This document shows, one piece after another, positions 1 to 8,026 of a DNA stretch of 64,000 nt. The position numbers were made by a program, and so were the translations under genes. This stretch comes from Paenibacillus piri. Lineage in GTDB: Bacteria > Bacillota > Bacilli > Paenibacillales > NBRC-103111. The notes beneath the pieces are model-generated. The model was not told where the DNA came from, searched no databases, and saw only the letters and a list, made by a program, of their open reading frames with translations. Every line of letters starts with the position of its first letter. The stretch's first letter is position 1. The stretch lies in assembly GCF_004354045.1 (NCBI RefSeq), contig NZ_SMRT01000019.1, positions 95,392 through 159,391 of the forward strand, given 5' to 3'.

Positions 1-1
1 C

Positions 2-139
2 ATCAGGGGTGACCTGCCGCTTCTTGTAGGAATCAGCTTGTTTGCAGCCGCATTTGTATTCGTTGGAAACTTTATTGCCAATATCCTGTATGCCTTGATA
101 GACCCGCGCATAAGAGAGGGGAATCAACGTGGATATTAA
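2..139 (+). CDS. ABC transporter permease, C-terminal end (partial, OppB/NikB-type)
   Basis: Open from the left edge to a TAA at 137-139. The visible 45 residues hold one hydrophobic helix followed by the sequence ALIDPRIREG, the usual ending of DppB/OppB/NikB/CntB permeases. These proteins form one half of the membrane channel of peptide, nickel or opine-metal importers. The next permease begins 11 bp before this stop, so the two are translationally coupled. The rest of the gene, and the binding protein expected upstream, lie outside the window. Confidence 0.8.
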   Translation: MRGDLPLLVGISLFAAAFVFVGNFIANILYALIDPRIREGNQRGY

Positions 140-1004
140 GACACATGTTTACTCTGATAAAGCAAACAGTTCTTTTGGTAAAAGATTTTTTAATATGAGG
201 CAGCAAACCATGCTTTATATCGCTCTCTGCGTGTTATTGCTAAGTATCATCCTTATAGCAGGGAATCTGATTACAGAAGAAGCGTTGCGTGTAAGCTTCA
301 CCGAAAAAAATCTTCAACCGTCACTCAGTCATATTTATGGGACCGATTGGTTTGGGCGAGACATGTTCCTTCGAACGGTCAAAGGATTGTCGCTTAGCAT
401 TATCATCGGAGTAGCAGCTACTGTAGCAAGCGGTATGTTCGCTCTTATTCTGGGAATTGCAGCAGCGATAGGCGGTAAAAAGCTGGATGCTTTCATCAAC
501 TGGCTTATAGATGTAGTCATGGGTATGCCTCACTTGATTTTCCTTATCTTGATTTCTTTTGTCTTTGGAAAGGGGCCGCAAGGTATCATCATTGGTATCG
601 TCCTGACCCACTGGACCTATATTGCACGTGTCATCCGCGCAGAGGTTCTGCAGCTAAAATCCAGCCAATATGTACGGGCGTCAAAAAGCTTTGGAAAAAG
701 TAACTGGTATATCGCGAGACATCATATTTTGCCTCATGTGCTTCCGCAATTTTTGGTAGGGCTGATTTTAATGTTTCCGCATGCGATTCTACATGAAGCC
801 TCGCTTACCTTTTTAGGATTCGGGTTGTCCCCTCATCAGCCGGGAATCGGAGTCATCTTGTCGGAATCACTCAATTATTTGAGTACGGGCCAATGGTGGA
901 TTGCGCTGATGCCTGGTTTGTCTTTACTTGTCATTGTCATATTGTTTGATCTATTAGGCGAGAAGGTAGAAGCTCTAATTAACCCATATAAGGCGCACGA
1001 ATAG
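129..1004 (+). CDS. ABC transporter permease (NikC/CntC/DppC-type)
   Basis: 291 residues, GTG start overlapping the upstream permease. There is a cytoplasmic N-terminus, a first membrane helix near residues 28-48, the family motif GTDWFGRD near 75, then about five more helices with the EAA-type cytoplasmic loop (RASKSFGKSNWYIARHHILP) that contacts the ATPase. The ending LLGEKVEALINPY is typical of DppC/NikC/CntC. It should form the second half of the channel with the preceding permease. Substrate (nickel, nickel-chelate, metallophore or peptide) cannot be told from the permease alone. The two small separate ATPases downstream fit NikDE/CntDF systems. Confidence 0.88.
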   Translation: MDIKTHVYSDKANSSFGKRFFNMRQQTMLYIALCVLLLSIILIAGNLITEEALRVSFTEKNLQPSLSHIYGTDWFGRDMFLRTVKGLSLSIIIGVAATVASGMFALILGIAAAIGGKKLDAFINWLIDVVMGMPHLIFLILISFVFGKGPQGIIIGIVLTHWTYIARVIRAEVLQLKSSQYVRASKSFGKSNWYIARHHILPHVLPQFLVGLILMFPHAILHEASLTFLGFGLSPHQPGIGVILSESLNYLSTGQWWIALMPGLSLLVIVILFDLLGEKVEALINPYKAHE

Positions 1005-1013
1005 GAGACGGAT

Positions 1014-1859
1014 ATGGAACTAAAGAAGCCGTTGTTGGAAGTACGGGATTTTGCGGTCCATTTCAAACAATACGGAAAAGGGCTGCATCGGAAAGATATA
1101 CAAGTAATTTCGAACTTTACGCTTGATCTGTACGCTGGAGAAATATTAGCCATTGTAGGGGGTAGCGGCTCAGGAAAAAGCTTGCTTGCCCATGCTATTT
1201 TGGGGATTCTTCCAGCAAATGCTTACACTAGCGGAAGTATCAAATACAAAGGCGAAGAGCTCACGCCCAAGAAAAAAGAACAACTGAGAGGCAGGGAAAT
1301 ATCCCTTATACCACAATCTATCAGCTATTTGGATCCGCTAATGAAAACAGGTCATCAGATCGGCAGCCCGTTGCAAAACTTGAAAGGCACCGTAAAAAAT
1401 ATTATGAAAAGATTCCAGTTGGCGGAGTTGGTGGAACAGAAGTATCCCTTCCAGTTATCAGGCGGTATGGCCAGACGGGTTCTCATAGGAACAGCTCTAT
1501 CCTCGGGAGCACAGTTAATTATTGCGGATGAGCCCACACCCGGACTGCACAAATCGATGGTGGATGAGACGCTGAGCTCTTTAAAAGAGTTGGCAAATAA
1601 TGGCCGCGGGGTTCTGATGATCACCCATGATATCGATTTGGCCTTTATTATTGCGGATAAGATTGCTGTTTTTAACAAGGGAGTATCGGTAGAGATCGCT
1701 GACGCCAAGTTGTTTGAAGCTTCTCCGGACAATGTAGCGCACCCTTACAGTAAAGCTTTATGGCATGCCTTGCCGCAAAACGGCTTTCATTCCATCCGAG
1801 GCATGGATTATGGTAATTACATCGATGCTGTACAGCATTCCGGGGATGGTGAAGCATGA
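1014..1859 (+). CDS. ABC transporter ATP-binding protein (NikD/CntD/DppD-type)
   Basis: 281 residues, ATG behind AGGAGACGG. Visible motifs are Walker A GGSGSGKS (about residues 49-56), Q-loop in IPQSISYLDP, signature LSGGM, Walker B LIIADEPT and the H-loop MITHD. The residue after LSGG is M and is followed by ARR, as in NikD/CntD rather than the QRV of Opp proteins. The C-terminal HPYSKALWHALP segment is the usual oligopeptide/nickel ATPase tail. It overlaps the next ATPase by 4 bp (ATGA), so the two subunits are probably made in equal amounts and pair as a heterodimer under the permeases. Confidence 0.88.
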   Translation: MELKKPLLEVRDFAVHFKQYGKGLHRKDIQVISNFTLDLYAGEILAIVGGSGSGKSLLAHAILGILPANAYTSGSIKYKGEELTPKKKEQLRGREISLIPQSISYLDPLMKTGHQIGSPLQNLKGTVKNIMKRFQLAELVEQKYPFQLSGGMARRVLIGTALSSGAQLIIADEPTPGLHKSMVDETLSSLKELANNGRGVLMITHDIDLAFIIADKIAVFNKGVSVEIADAKLFEASPDNVAHPYSKALWHALPQNGFHSIRGMDYGNYIDAVQHSGDGEA

Positions 1860-2455
1860 AATTAGAAGCAAAAAATATTTATTATAAATATGATGGCGGC
1901 AAAGAATGGGTACTTGAAAATATTTCGCTCGATGTAAACGCAGGTGAAGTAGTAGGGCTTATTGGAAGCAGCGGACGCGGCAAAAGCACATTGGGAAAAA
2001 TCATGGCTGGGCAAATCAAGGCAGACAAAGGTGAAGTGCTGATTGACGGAGTGCCTGTTTCAAGAGGCATATATTGTCCGGTACAGCTTATTTACCAGCA
2101 TCCCGAACTTGCGGTAAATCCAAAATGGAAGCTGGGTAAAACATTGAGAGAAACGGGACAATACGACGACGGTCTAAGAAAGGAAATGGGGATTCGCGAG
2201 GAGTTTCTAAACCGATGGCCTAATGAATTATCCGGCGGAGAGCTCCAAAGGATCTGTGTGATGAGGGTGCTCAAGCCACAAACACGATTCATTATCGCAG
2301 ATGAAATCAGCACTATGCTGGACGTCATCACTCAATCGCAAATCTGGGATATTGTACTCGATTATGCCAAAAAAGAACATATAGGCATTTTGGCGATTAC
2401 ACATAATGAACATTTGGCCCAAGCCATCTGTACAAGGACGGTGCATTTGACGTAG
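1856..2455 (+). CDS. ABC transporter ATP-binding protein, short (NikE/CntF-type)
   Basis: 199 residues, start codon overlapping the preceding stop. Walker A is GSSGRGKST, signature LSGGELQR, Walker B FIIADEIS and H-loop ITHN. Compared with the usual 240-320 residues of this subfamily it stops soon after the H-loop and lacks the C-terminal extension, so it is at the short end but has every catalytic motif. The DEIS ending of Walker B instead of DEPT is characteristic of the NikE/CntF branch. It is the last gene of the importer operon, with a transcription terminator beginning about 120 bp downstream. Confidence 0.85.
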   Translation: MKLEAKNIYYKYDGGKEWVLENISLDVNAGEVVGLIGSSGRGKSTLGKIMAGQIKADKGEVLIDGVPVSRGIYCPVQLIYQHPELAVNPKWKLGKTLRETGQYDDGLRKEMGIREEFLNRWPNELSGGELQRICVMRVLKPQTRFIIADEISTMLDVITQSQIWDIVLDYAKKEHIGILAITHNEHLAQAICTRTVHLT

Positions 2456-2497
2456 CAGCTTAAAGCAGGGCACTTGCGGGCATCATGCTCTATAAAG

Positions 2498-2526
2498 AAG
2501 CAGAGGACCAGGAGGATCCTCTGCTT
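2498..2526 (+). terminator. Hairpin after the importer operon
   Basis: A perfect 10-bp stem (AAGCAGAGGA / TCCTCTGCTT) with a 9-nt loop, 43 nt after the last ATPase gene. It has only a weak T-run (TTGTAT), so it may serve as a 3'-end stabiliser in front of the stronger terminator at 2573. Confidence 0.5.
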
Positions 2527-2562
2527 GTATAAGAAAAGCTTCTTTGTTGATTACGCTTTGTG

Positions 2563-3180
2563 CTACTTGCTTGATCCGGCAATTTGCCGGATCTTTTTTA
2601 ATATATCCTCATTGTTCATATCTTCGCCCATTGCAAACACTTTTCGTATTTTTCCTGCACCGTCGACAAGAAACAAGGAGGTCACACTATGTACAAATTG
2701 GCCATCCGGCATCTTCTGAACCATAACCCCGAAGCTTTTTGCGACTTCTCCGGTTTCCGCCTCCGTTCCGGTCAACAGTTTCCAGCCCGCATAATCCATC
2801 CCCATCCGGTCCCCGTACTTTTTGAATACTTCCGGCGTATCTTTGACAGGATCAAAGGTAATAGATTGAAATTGTACTTTGCTTCCCCACAAGCCTTCCT
2901 TTTTAAGCTCCTCCTGCAGCTTTACCATGTTATAGGTGGTCATGGGGCATACGTCCGGGCAACTGGTAAATAAAAACTCGATCAGCCGCACTTTCCCGTC
3001 GGAATCGCTTAATTGCACGGTTTCTCCTTCAAGATTTTTTAATGTAAAGGGAGGGGCTGGCTTGATGACGGGCAGAGCAGGGCTCTCCTGATTAAGCCAG
3101 GAAACGATACTACCTATAAACAGGGCAAGCAGTAGCAGAACCAACAGTTTAAATCCATGCTTGTGTATAATTGCTTTCAT
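2563..3180 (-). CDS. Sco1/SenC-type copper chaperone for an oxidase
   Basis: 205 residues from the ATG at 3180, preferred to an ATG 18 bp upstream because AAGGAG sits 6 nt before it. There is an N-terminal membrane anchor at about residues 10-29, then a thioredoxin-like domain on the outer face with the copper-binding motif FTSCPDVCP (C74, C78) and the conserved His (H164 in FVHSVTSLFL). Sco proteins deliver copper to, or maintain thiols of, terminal oxidases. Here it is divergent from a bd-like oxidase with a haem c domain. bd oxidases contain no copper, so it may instead handle thiols of apo-cytochromes c or serve a Cu oxidase elsewhere. Confidence 0.92.
   Translation of the reverse strand: MKAIIHKHGFKLLVLLLLALFIGSIVSWLNQESPALPVIKPAPPFTLKNLEGETVQLSDSDGKVRLIEFLFTSCPDVCPMTTYNMVKLQEELKKEGLWGSKVQFQSITFDPVKDTPEVFKKYGDRMGMDYAGWKLLTGTEAETGEVAKSFGVMVQKMPDGQFVHSVTSLFLVDGAGKIRKVFAMGEDMNNEDILKKIRQIAGSSK
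2573..2599 (+). terminator. Intrinsic terminator of the importer operon, inside the end of sco
   Basis: GATCCGGC / GCCGGATC stem with a 5-nt loop followed by six T residues on the + strand. It lies within the last codons of the convergent sco gene, so the same bases encode protein on one strand and terminate transcription on the other. Confidence 0.8.
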
Positions 3181-3398
3181 AAAGTTCTCCTTATTCATGT
3201 ATTCGTCGGGTCTGTTGCATAATTGGCCTCATTATAACACAGTCCAAATAGGAGCCACATAACTCAAAAGGGCTAGTTTCCGGCTGCAGCAGCCGAAATT
3301 GATTCGCAATCTTCATATTTTTGCCATAAACGGGAAGCTGAAACGTCAGGAGCATCGGACGTTCAAACATATTTCATAAACGTAGCTCTTACGGGGCA

Positions 3399-3450
3399 TT
3401 TTGATCAACCGGGATTTCGATATAATCATCCTTGTCGTTACGGCAAGGAT
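3399..3450 (+). promoter_or_regulatory. Probable promoter and 5' hairpin of the oxidase operon
   Basis: A perfect -10 TATAAT lies at 3421-3426, with TTTTGA at 3399-3404 as a 16-bp-spaced -35. Directly downstream is a 7-bp hairpin ATCCTTG / CAAGGAT (3428-3450) followed by TTTATTT, placed at the very 5' end of the expected transcript. The remaining 3199-3398 segment between the divergent genes shows no ORF. Confidence 0.45.
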
Positions 3451-3484
3451 TTTATTTGTTTAAGGAGAGGGGAAGTGGTGCAGT

Positions 3485-4825
3485 ATGGATTATCCGACAA
3501 TAGATTTCGGATGGATCGGAAACGGAAATTTGATCGGAATGATGGCGGTTCTGCATGTCATGATTAATCATGCAGTCGCTATCGGAGGCTCGATACTTAT
3601 GGTCTCTATCGAATACGTGGCTGTAAAACAGCAAAACGAGCGTCTGGAAGCCTTCTCAAGATGGCTTAGCAAATGGATTTTGATCATTACGACGACGCTT
3701 GGCGCCATGACTGGTGTAGGCATCTGGTTTACTACGACAGTTATTCAGCCGTATGCGATTGGCTCGCTACTCCGTATTTTCCACTGGGCCTGGTTCACGG
3801 AATGGCTCGTATTTGTCTCCGAGGTTGTACTGATCCTGATGTATTTCTATACGTGGGATAAATGGAGCGGTGATAAGAAAAAGCTGCATTTGCGTACAGG
3901 CGTCGCATTATGCGTAATGTCCTGGTTCACGCTGGTTCTGATCACAGGTATACTTGCCGCTCAAATTAATCCCGGTAATTGGGCGGAAACCTTATCGTTC
4001 TGGAGCGCCTTTTTAAACGAGACCTGGATTCCTTCAACATTGTTCCGGACTTTCGCTGCTATATCACTGGGAGTCGCGCTGCTTGCTCCTTTTACACGAT
4101 GGTTTGTCAAAAACAAACTGGATCGGGTAACCGTATTAAAGCTTTTTGGAAAATGGCTCGTCGTTTCTGTTCCTTTAATGATAGCTTTTGGGGTCTGGTA
4201 TCAACGCACATTGCCTGAAAAGGCACAAGCGCTTGTTGTATGGGGCTCCGGCATGAGCGATTTCACTTTCGCTGTTATTAACGTAACCGGATTATTGCTG
4301 ATTTTTGTATTGGGGATTATGCTGCTTGACGGAAGAGCTAATTTCCCGGTCTCCCTTACCTTATTTACCGCATTATTTTCCCTGCTGCTGCTGGCTGAAT
4401 TTGAAATCATCCGTGAAAATATTCGCAAGCCGTATGTCATCTACAATTATATGTATGCAAACGGAGTGTTGAAATCGGACTTGGAACGCTATAAGAAGGA
4501 AGGTATGCTGGGCGAGTCCAGATTATCCGGCATTACCAAAGTTACAGATGCCAACAAGCTGCAGGCGGGAGAGGAGCTGTTTAGGATGCAGTGCATATCT
4601 TGCCACAGTATTGACGGAGCGCGTCGAAGCAGAGCTATGACTGTACGTGTAAACGGATGGAGCGAAGAGGCCATCGCATCTTTCATTCCACAAATGCATC
4701 AAGTACGCCCAGCTATGCCTCCATTTGCAGGTAATGAGGAGGAAGTAAAGGCGTTGGCCGCATATATTCATAGCGTTGTAAGTGAAAAGCAGGCGACTAC
4801 CGGCAGCAGTCCTGCATCAAAATAA
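3485..4825 (+). CDS. Cytochrome bd-like oxidase subunit I with C-terminal cytochrome c domain
   Basis: 446 residues, ATG after AGGAGAGGGG. About eight or nine membrane helices fill residues 15-310. By eye, H24 in AVLHVMINHA aligns with the CydA haem ligand H19, glutamates E106 and E113 sit where CydA has its proton-path pair E99/E107, and RENIRKPYVI (310-319) matches the CydA GRQPW region. No long quinol-binding Q-loop is visible. Residues 360-430 form a c-type cytochrome with CISCH (C370, C373, H374). Family knowledge: CydA reduces O2 at haems b/d, and bd-superfamily members with fused haem c (the OR-C group) are thought to take electrons from cytochromes c. Oxidase activity is inferred. Operon with the next gene, 29 bp apart. 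Confidence 0.72.
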   Translation: MDYPTIDFGWIGNGNLIGMMAVLHVMINHAVAIGGSILMVSIEYVAVKQQNERLEAFSRWLSKWILIITTTLGAMTGVGIWFTTTVIQPYAIGSLLRIFHWAWFTEWLVFVSEVVLILMYFYTWDKWSGDKKKLHLRTGVALCVMSWFTLVLITGILAAQINPGNWAETLSFWSAFLNETWIPSTLFRTFAAISLGVALLAPFTRWFVKNKLDRVTVLKLFGKWLVVSVPLMIAFGVWYQRTLPEKAQALVVWGSGMSDFTFAVINVTGLLLIFVLGIMLLDGRANFPVSLTLFTALFSLLLLAEFEIIRENIRKPYVIYNYMYANGVLKSDLERYKKEGMLGESRLSGITKVTDANKLQAGEELFRMQCISCHSIDGARRSRAMTVRVNGWSEEAIASFIPQMHQVRPAMPPFAGNEEEVKALAAYIHSVVSEKQATTGSSPASK

Positions 4826-4854
4826 AGCTTCATTAACTGGAGAGGGGTACGTAT

Positions 4855-5892
4855 ATGGGAAATCACGCATGGTTGCGCACGGAATCGCCTGTACCGAACG
4901 ATTTGGGTCTGGCCATACCCGGAAATTTACCGATGTTTGAGGTTATAATTGTTGTGGGCTTTATTCTGCATATTCTGTTTGTCAACCTACTAGTCGCTGG
5001 ATCCGTATCCGCTGTATACCTGGAGATCAAAGGGATCGTTAAAAAAGATCGGATTTATGACAGTATGGCTAACAGGCTGGCAACCCAAGTGTCAACCTTC
5101 AAAAGCATAGCGGTCGTGCTTGGCATAGCGCCTTTATTGATCATCAGCACGATCTACACGCAGTTCTTTTATCCATCCACGATACTGATCGGGCATATGT
5201 GGCTTATGATGATTCCGCTCTTAATCATTGCCTTTCTGTCCTTATATGTATACAAGTTTACATGGGAGGTATGGCGCAACCGCAAAGGGATTCATTTGAT
5301 ATTTGGTTTGCTGGGTACGGGTATTTTGTTGTTTATACCGCTGTTGTTTATAACGAATGTTGCTTCCATGCTTCAGCCGGAGCTGTGGGATGTCTCCAGA
5401 GGCTTCTGGGGATCGCTGTTTCATTATCCGACTATCTGGCAGCGCTATATGCATTTCATGGGAGCAAGTTTTACCATGACAGGCATATTTATGTATTGGC
5501 GAGGGGGGAGAGCGCTTCGCCACGCTCATGATCCGGTTGCCGAAGCAAGCAGGCTATTCGGGAAGAGGCTGGCGGCGGTGTTTACTTTGCTGCAGCTGGC
5601 AGCAGGCCCGCTGCTGTTGTTAAGCATGGATGCCCGGGTCAAGAATGCTTTCACCGGAGGATCTATATTTCATACCGGACTACTCGTTTTGGCCATACTG
5701 CTGGCTATTGCGTTGAGCTGCATGCTTGTTCGATTGACAAAAGCGGATAGTCGCCGGCTGTTTATGTCGACCGTCGTATTGTTTCTGATTGTATTGAGTT
5801 TAATGAGTTGGATCAGACACGAAGTGAGAGAGCTCTACTTGGCGCCTTATGTCAAAGAATCTCCCAGAACGATAGAGAAATCAAGACCATAA
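4855..5892 (+). CDS. Membrane subunit II of the bd-like oxidase, itself CydA-like
   Basis: 345 residues, ATG behind GGAGAGGGG, with about eight membrane helices. Several signatures of subunit I recur: LH in the first helix (H39 in GFILHILFVN), the segment PTIWQRYMHFMGAS aligned to PSTLFRTFAAIS of subunit I, and near the end SWIRHEVRELYL aligned to EIIRENIRKPYV. The second segment contributes H200, where subunit I has no histidine. This suggests an old duplication, as in CydAA' complexes, rather than an ordinary CydB. It has no CxxCH. It is expected to dimerise with subunit I. The relation is by-eye and the catalytic role is inferred. Confidence 0.6.
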   Translation: MGNHAWLRTESPVPNDLGLAIPGNLPMFEVIIVVGFILHILFVNLLVAGSVSAVYLEIKGIVKKDRIYDSMANRLATQVSTFKSIAVVLGIAPLLIISTIYTQFFYPSTILIGHMWLMMIPLLIIAFLSLYVYKFTWEVWRNRKGIHLIFGLLGTGILLFIPLLFITNVASMLQPELWDVSRGFWGSLFHYPTIWQRYMHFMGASFTMTGIFMYWRGGRALRHAHDPVAEASRLFGKRLAAVFTLLQLAAGPLLLLSMDARVKNAFTGGSIFHTGLLVLAILLAIALSCMLVRLTKADSRRLFMSTVVLFLIVLSLMSWIRHEVRELYLAPYVKESPRTIEKSRP

Positions 5893-5909
5893 AGTTGGTC
5901 TGCAAGGAA

Positions 5910-5942
5910 AAGGCCGCAAAGCTGAAGATGCTCTGCGGCCTT
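5910..5942 (-). terminator. Shared terminator between oxidase operon and cytochrome c gene
   Basis: AAGGCCGCA / TGCGGCCTT, a 9-bp stem with a 15-nt loop. The T-run (TTTTCC) is on the minus-strand side, so it chiefly ends the cytochrome c gene, but the hairpin also follows the oxidase operon. Confidence 0.7.
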
Positions 5943-5954
5943 AATACAGTGCTG

Positions 5955-6320
5955 TTATTTCTTCTCTGCCAGCCAGCGAGCCAGATTGGCAATTTCTTCA
6001 TCTTTAATCGTTCCTTTAAAGGCAGGCATTCCGCCTCTTCCGCTTTGAATCAGCTTGTAGAGCTGCTGGTCAGACAGCTTTCCGCCGACCTTCTGGAGGT
6101 TGGGTCCCATCTTTCCTTCCAAATCGGTTCCATGACAAGCTATGCAGGATTGCTTGTAAATAGCTTCGGCCGCTTGTGCGTTTAACGGTGCTTCGGGCAA
6201 TGCGGGAGCCGATGCCGCCTGTTTCATCTCTCCCTGATGGCTGTTCACTTGAATGAACAGGCCGCTTACACCTGCAACACAGGCAATGCCGCATAGCAGA
6301 GCCATTGTCCACTTGAGCAT
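5955..6320 (-). CDS. Small membrane-anchored cytochrome c
   Basis: 121 residues. An uncleaved or weakly cleaved N-terminal helix (residues 5-24) anchors it outside the membrane. One haem site CIACH (C59, C62, H63) and the sixth-ligand methionine in GRGGMPAF (M98) define a class I, c551/CccA-like cytochrome of usual size. The core is close to the lipoprotein cytochrome at 8027: both have CIACHG, LEGK, GP and GGMP in the same order, so they look like paralogues with different anchors. Convergent with the oxidase genes. It is a candidate electron donor to the haem c domain of subunit I (inferred). Confidence 0.9.
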   Translation of the reverse strand: MLKWTMALLCGIACVAGVSGLFIQVNSHQGEMKQAASAPALPEAPLNAQAAEAIYKQSCIACHGTDLEGKMGPNLQKVGGKLSDQQLYKLIQSGRGGMPAFKGTIKDEEIANLARWLAEKK

Positions 6321-6528
6321 AGGTATTCTCCCTTCCTTTTTTTCTCGAATATACTAGCATTTTGAGAGAGTGTCTGTATATAGCACTTTGGAGTCAGGTG
6401 TTGGAAGCAACCGTTTTTATTCATTACAGTCAGGTGAAGAAATCAATAACAGATAGCTCTTATGAGTCATAGGTTTTTATTGAAAAATATGGTTAGATTA
6501 AATAGCAGATCAAGAAAGGAGTCACGCT

Positions 6529-7350
6529 ATGCTGTATAAAAACATCAAGAGTCTTATTTTGATCATACCTACCTTGACCATCGGTTTGTGGGAGTATGTG
6601 CGCCATACGTTTCTGCTACCCTATATTTCTATGGATCTTGGAAATTGGCTGGCCCCGCTGCTTGTATTTGTAGTAACCATGACTTTATTGCGCAAGCTAT
6701 TCCGCATGCTTGAGGTCCTTCAAGAGATGCTGCAGCAGGAAAGAAGCGATAAGGCTGCGCTGCTAGAGCGTGAGAAAATATCCAGAGAGCTTCATGACGG
6801 CATTGCGCAATCCCTATTCCTGCTTTCCGTTAAAGCAGATCAAATGGAGCAGGGAAATGAATTGGCAAAAGCGCCGTTCAACAGCTTTCGCAAAACCGTT
6901 CATCAAGTAAATGACTATGTGAGGCAGGCCATTGCCAGCTTGCGTTATCCGCCTGTATCGGAATCCAAGCCATGGGGCGAATCCATTCAAAATCTGGTCA
7001 TCGATTTCAGGAAGGACACAGGTATTGCAGCAGAGTTAAACTGGAAGCTTCGGGAAGAACGGCTTTCCTTAAAGGAAAAAGTGGAACTGTACGCAACTTT
7101 AAGGGAAGCTTTAATCAATGTATACAAGCATGCCAATGCGCGCCATGCGTGGGTATCCGGTGAGGAAGAAGCGGCCGGATGGAAATGCAAGGTTACGGAT
7201 GACGGCGACGGCTTCCCTGCGGAAGCACTGGACAATCCCGGTGGCTTCGGTATTACCATTATGAAAGAAAGAGCACAGGAAATGGGCTGGTTTCTAAATT
7301 TCAAGCAAGAGGATGACGGAATGACGGTCGAAGTAGGAAGGAGGGAATAG
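6529..7350 (+). CDS. NarL-family sensor histidine kinase
   Basis: 273 residues, ATG behind AAAGGAG. Two N-terminal membrane helices (about 8-28 and 40-58) are joined by a very short outside loop, so there is no extracytoplasmic sensor domain. A short coiled coil leads into the HisKA_3 box with the phospho-acceptor H89 in REKISRELHDGIAQS. The ATPase part shows LREALINVYKHANA and DDGDGF. This layout resembles membrane-state or redox sensors such as LiaS/DesK. It lies 3 bp before its response regulator and between cytochrome genes, which suggests a redox or oxygen cue (inferred). Confidence 0.9.
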   Translation: MLYKNIKSLILIIPTLTIGLWEYVRHTFLLPYISMDLGNWLAPLLVFVVTMTLLRKLFRMLEVLQEMLQQERSDKAALLEREKISRELHDGIAQSLFLLSVKADQMEQGNELAKAPFNSFRKTVHQVNDYVRQAIASLRYPPVSESKPWGESIQNLVIDFRKDTGIAAELNWKLREERLSLKEKVELYATLREALINVYKHANARHAWVSGEEEAAGWKCKVTDDGDGFPAEALDNPGGFGITIMKERAQEMGWFLNFKQEDDGMTVEVGRRE

Positions 7351-7352
7351 CC

Positions 7353-8006
7353 GTGCGTCAACCTATTCGTTTGATGCTGGTCGATGACCATGCGCATGCA
7401 CGTCAAGCCATGCGAGAAATTATTCAGATTGATCCTGAATTCGACATCGTGTGCGAGGCGACGAACGGTCGGGAGGCTATTGCGCTGGCTGAACAGTGGA
7501 TGCCCGATCTGATCTTGATGGACATTAATATGCCGCAGCTGGACGGACTGGAGGCGACCAAAATCATTAAAGAGCGGTTTCCTTACGTGAAAATCGTAAT
7601 GGTGACCGTATCTGATGACATCACGCACTTGTTTGAGGCCTTGAAGAAAGGAGCGCAAGGCTACTTATTAAAAAATTTAAACCCTGCATCCTGGCATGAA
7701 TATCTCCGGGCCGTAGCAATTGATGAAACGCCTATGTCACGAGAAGTTGCCGTACGTCTGCTTGAGGAATTTTCCTCGATTAAGACCAGAGTTCCCGAGC
7801 ATTCTCCGCTGACTTCGCGTGAGAAGCAAATATTGGAATGCGTTGCTCAAGGGAAAAGCAACCGCGAAATCTCAGAATCCCTCGCCATATCCGAGCACAC
7901 GGTCAAAAATCATTTGAAAAATATTTTACATAAGCTTCATTTGGACAACCGGGTTCAGCTCATGCGGTATGCGTTTGAAAAGGGCTGGTTCAGGGGCCGT
8001 AATTAA
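7353..8006 (+). CDS. NarL/LuxR-family response regulator
   Basis: 217 residues, GTG start directly behind the kinase gene with GGAGGGAATAGCC as ribosome site. The receiver domain has acidic D11/D12, phosphorylation site D57 in LILMDINMP, and the conserved Lys in KGAQGYLLKN. The C-terminal LuxR-type helix-turn-helix runs through SREKQILECVAQGKSNREI and EHTVKNHL. It is the cognate partner of the upstream kinase and plausibly controls the neighbouring oxidase and cytochrome genes. No operator repeat was identified. Confidence 0.92.
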   Translation: MRQPIRLMLVDDHAHARQAMREIIQIDPEFDIVCEATNGREAIALAEQWMPDLILMDINMPQLDGLEATKIIKERFPYVKIVMVTVSDDITHLFEALKKGAQGYLLKNLNPASWHEYLRAVAIDETPMSREVAVRLLEEFSSIKTRVPEHSPLTSREKQILECVAQGKSNREISESLAISEHTVKNHLKNILHKLHLDNRVQLMRYAFEKGWFRGRN

Positions 8007-8026
8007 TCTAATGGAGGAAAAAATGT

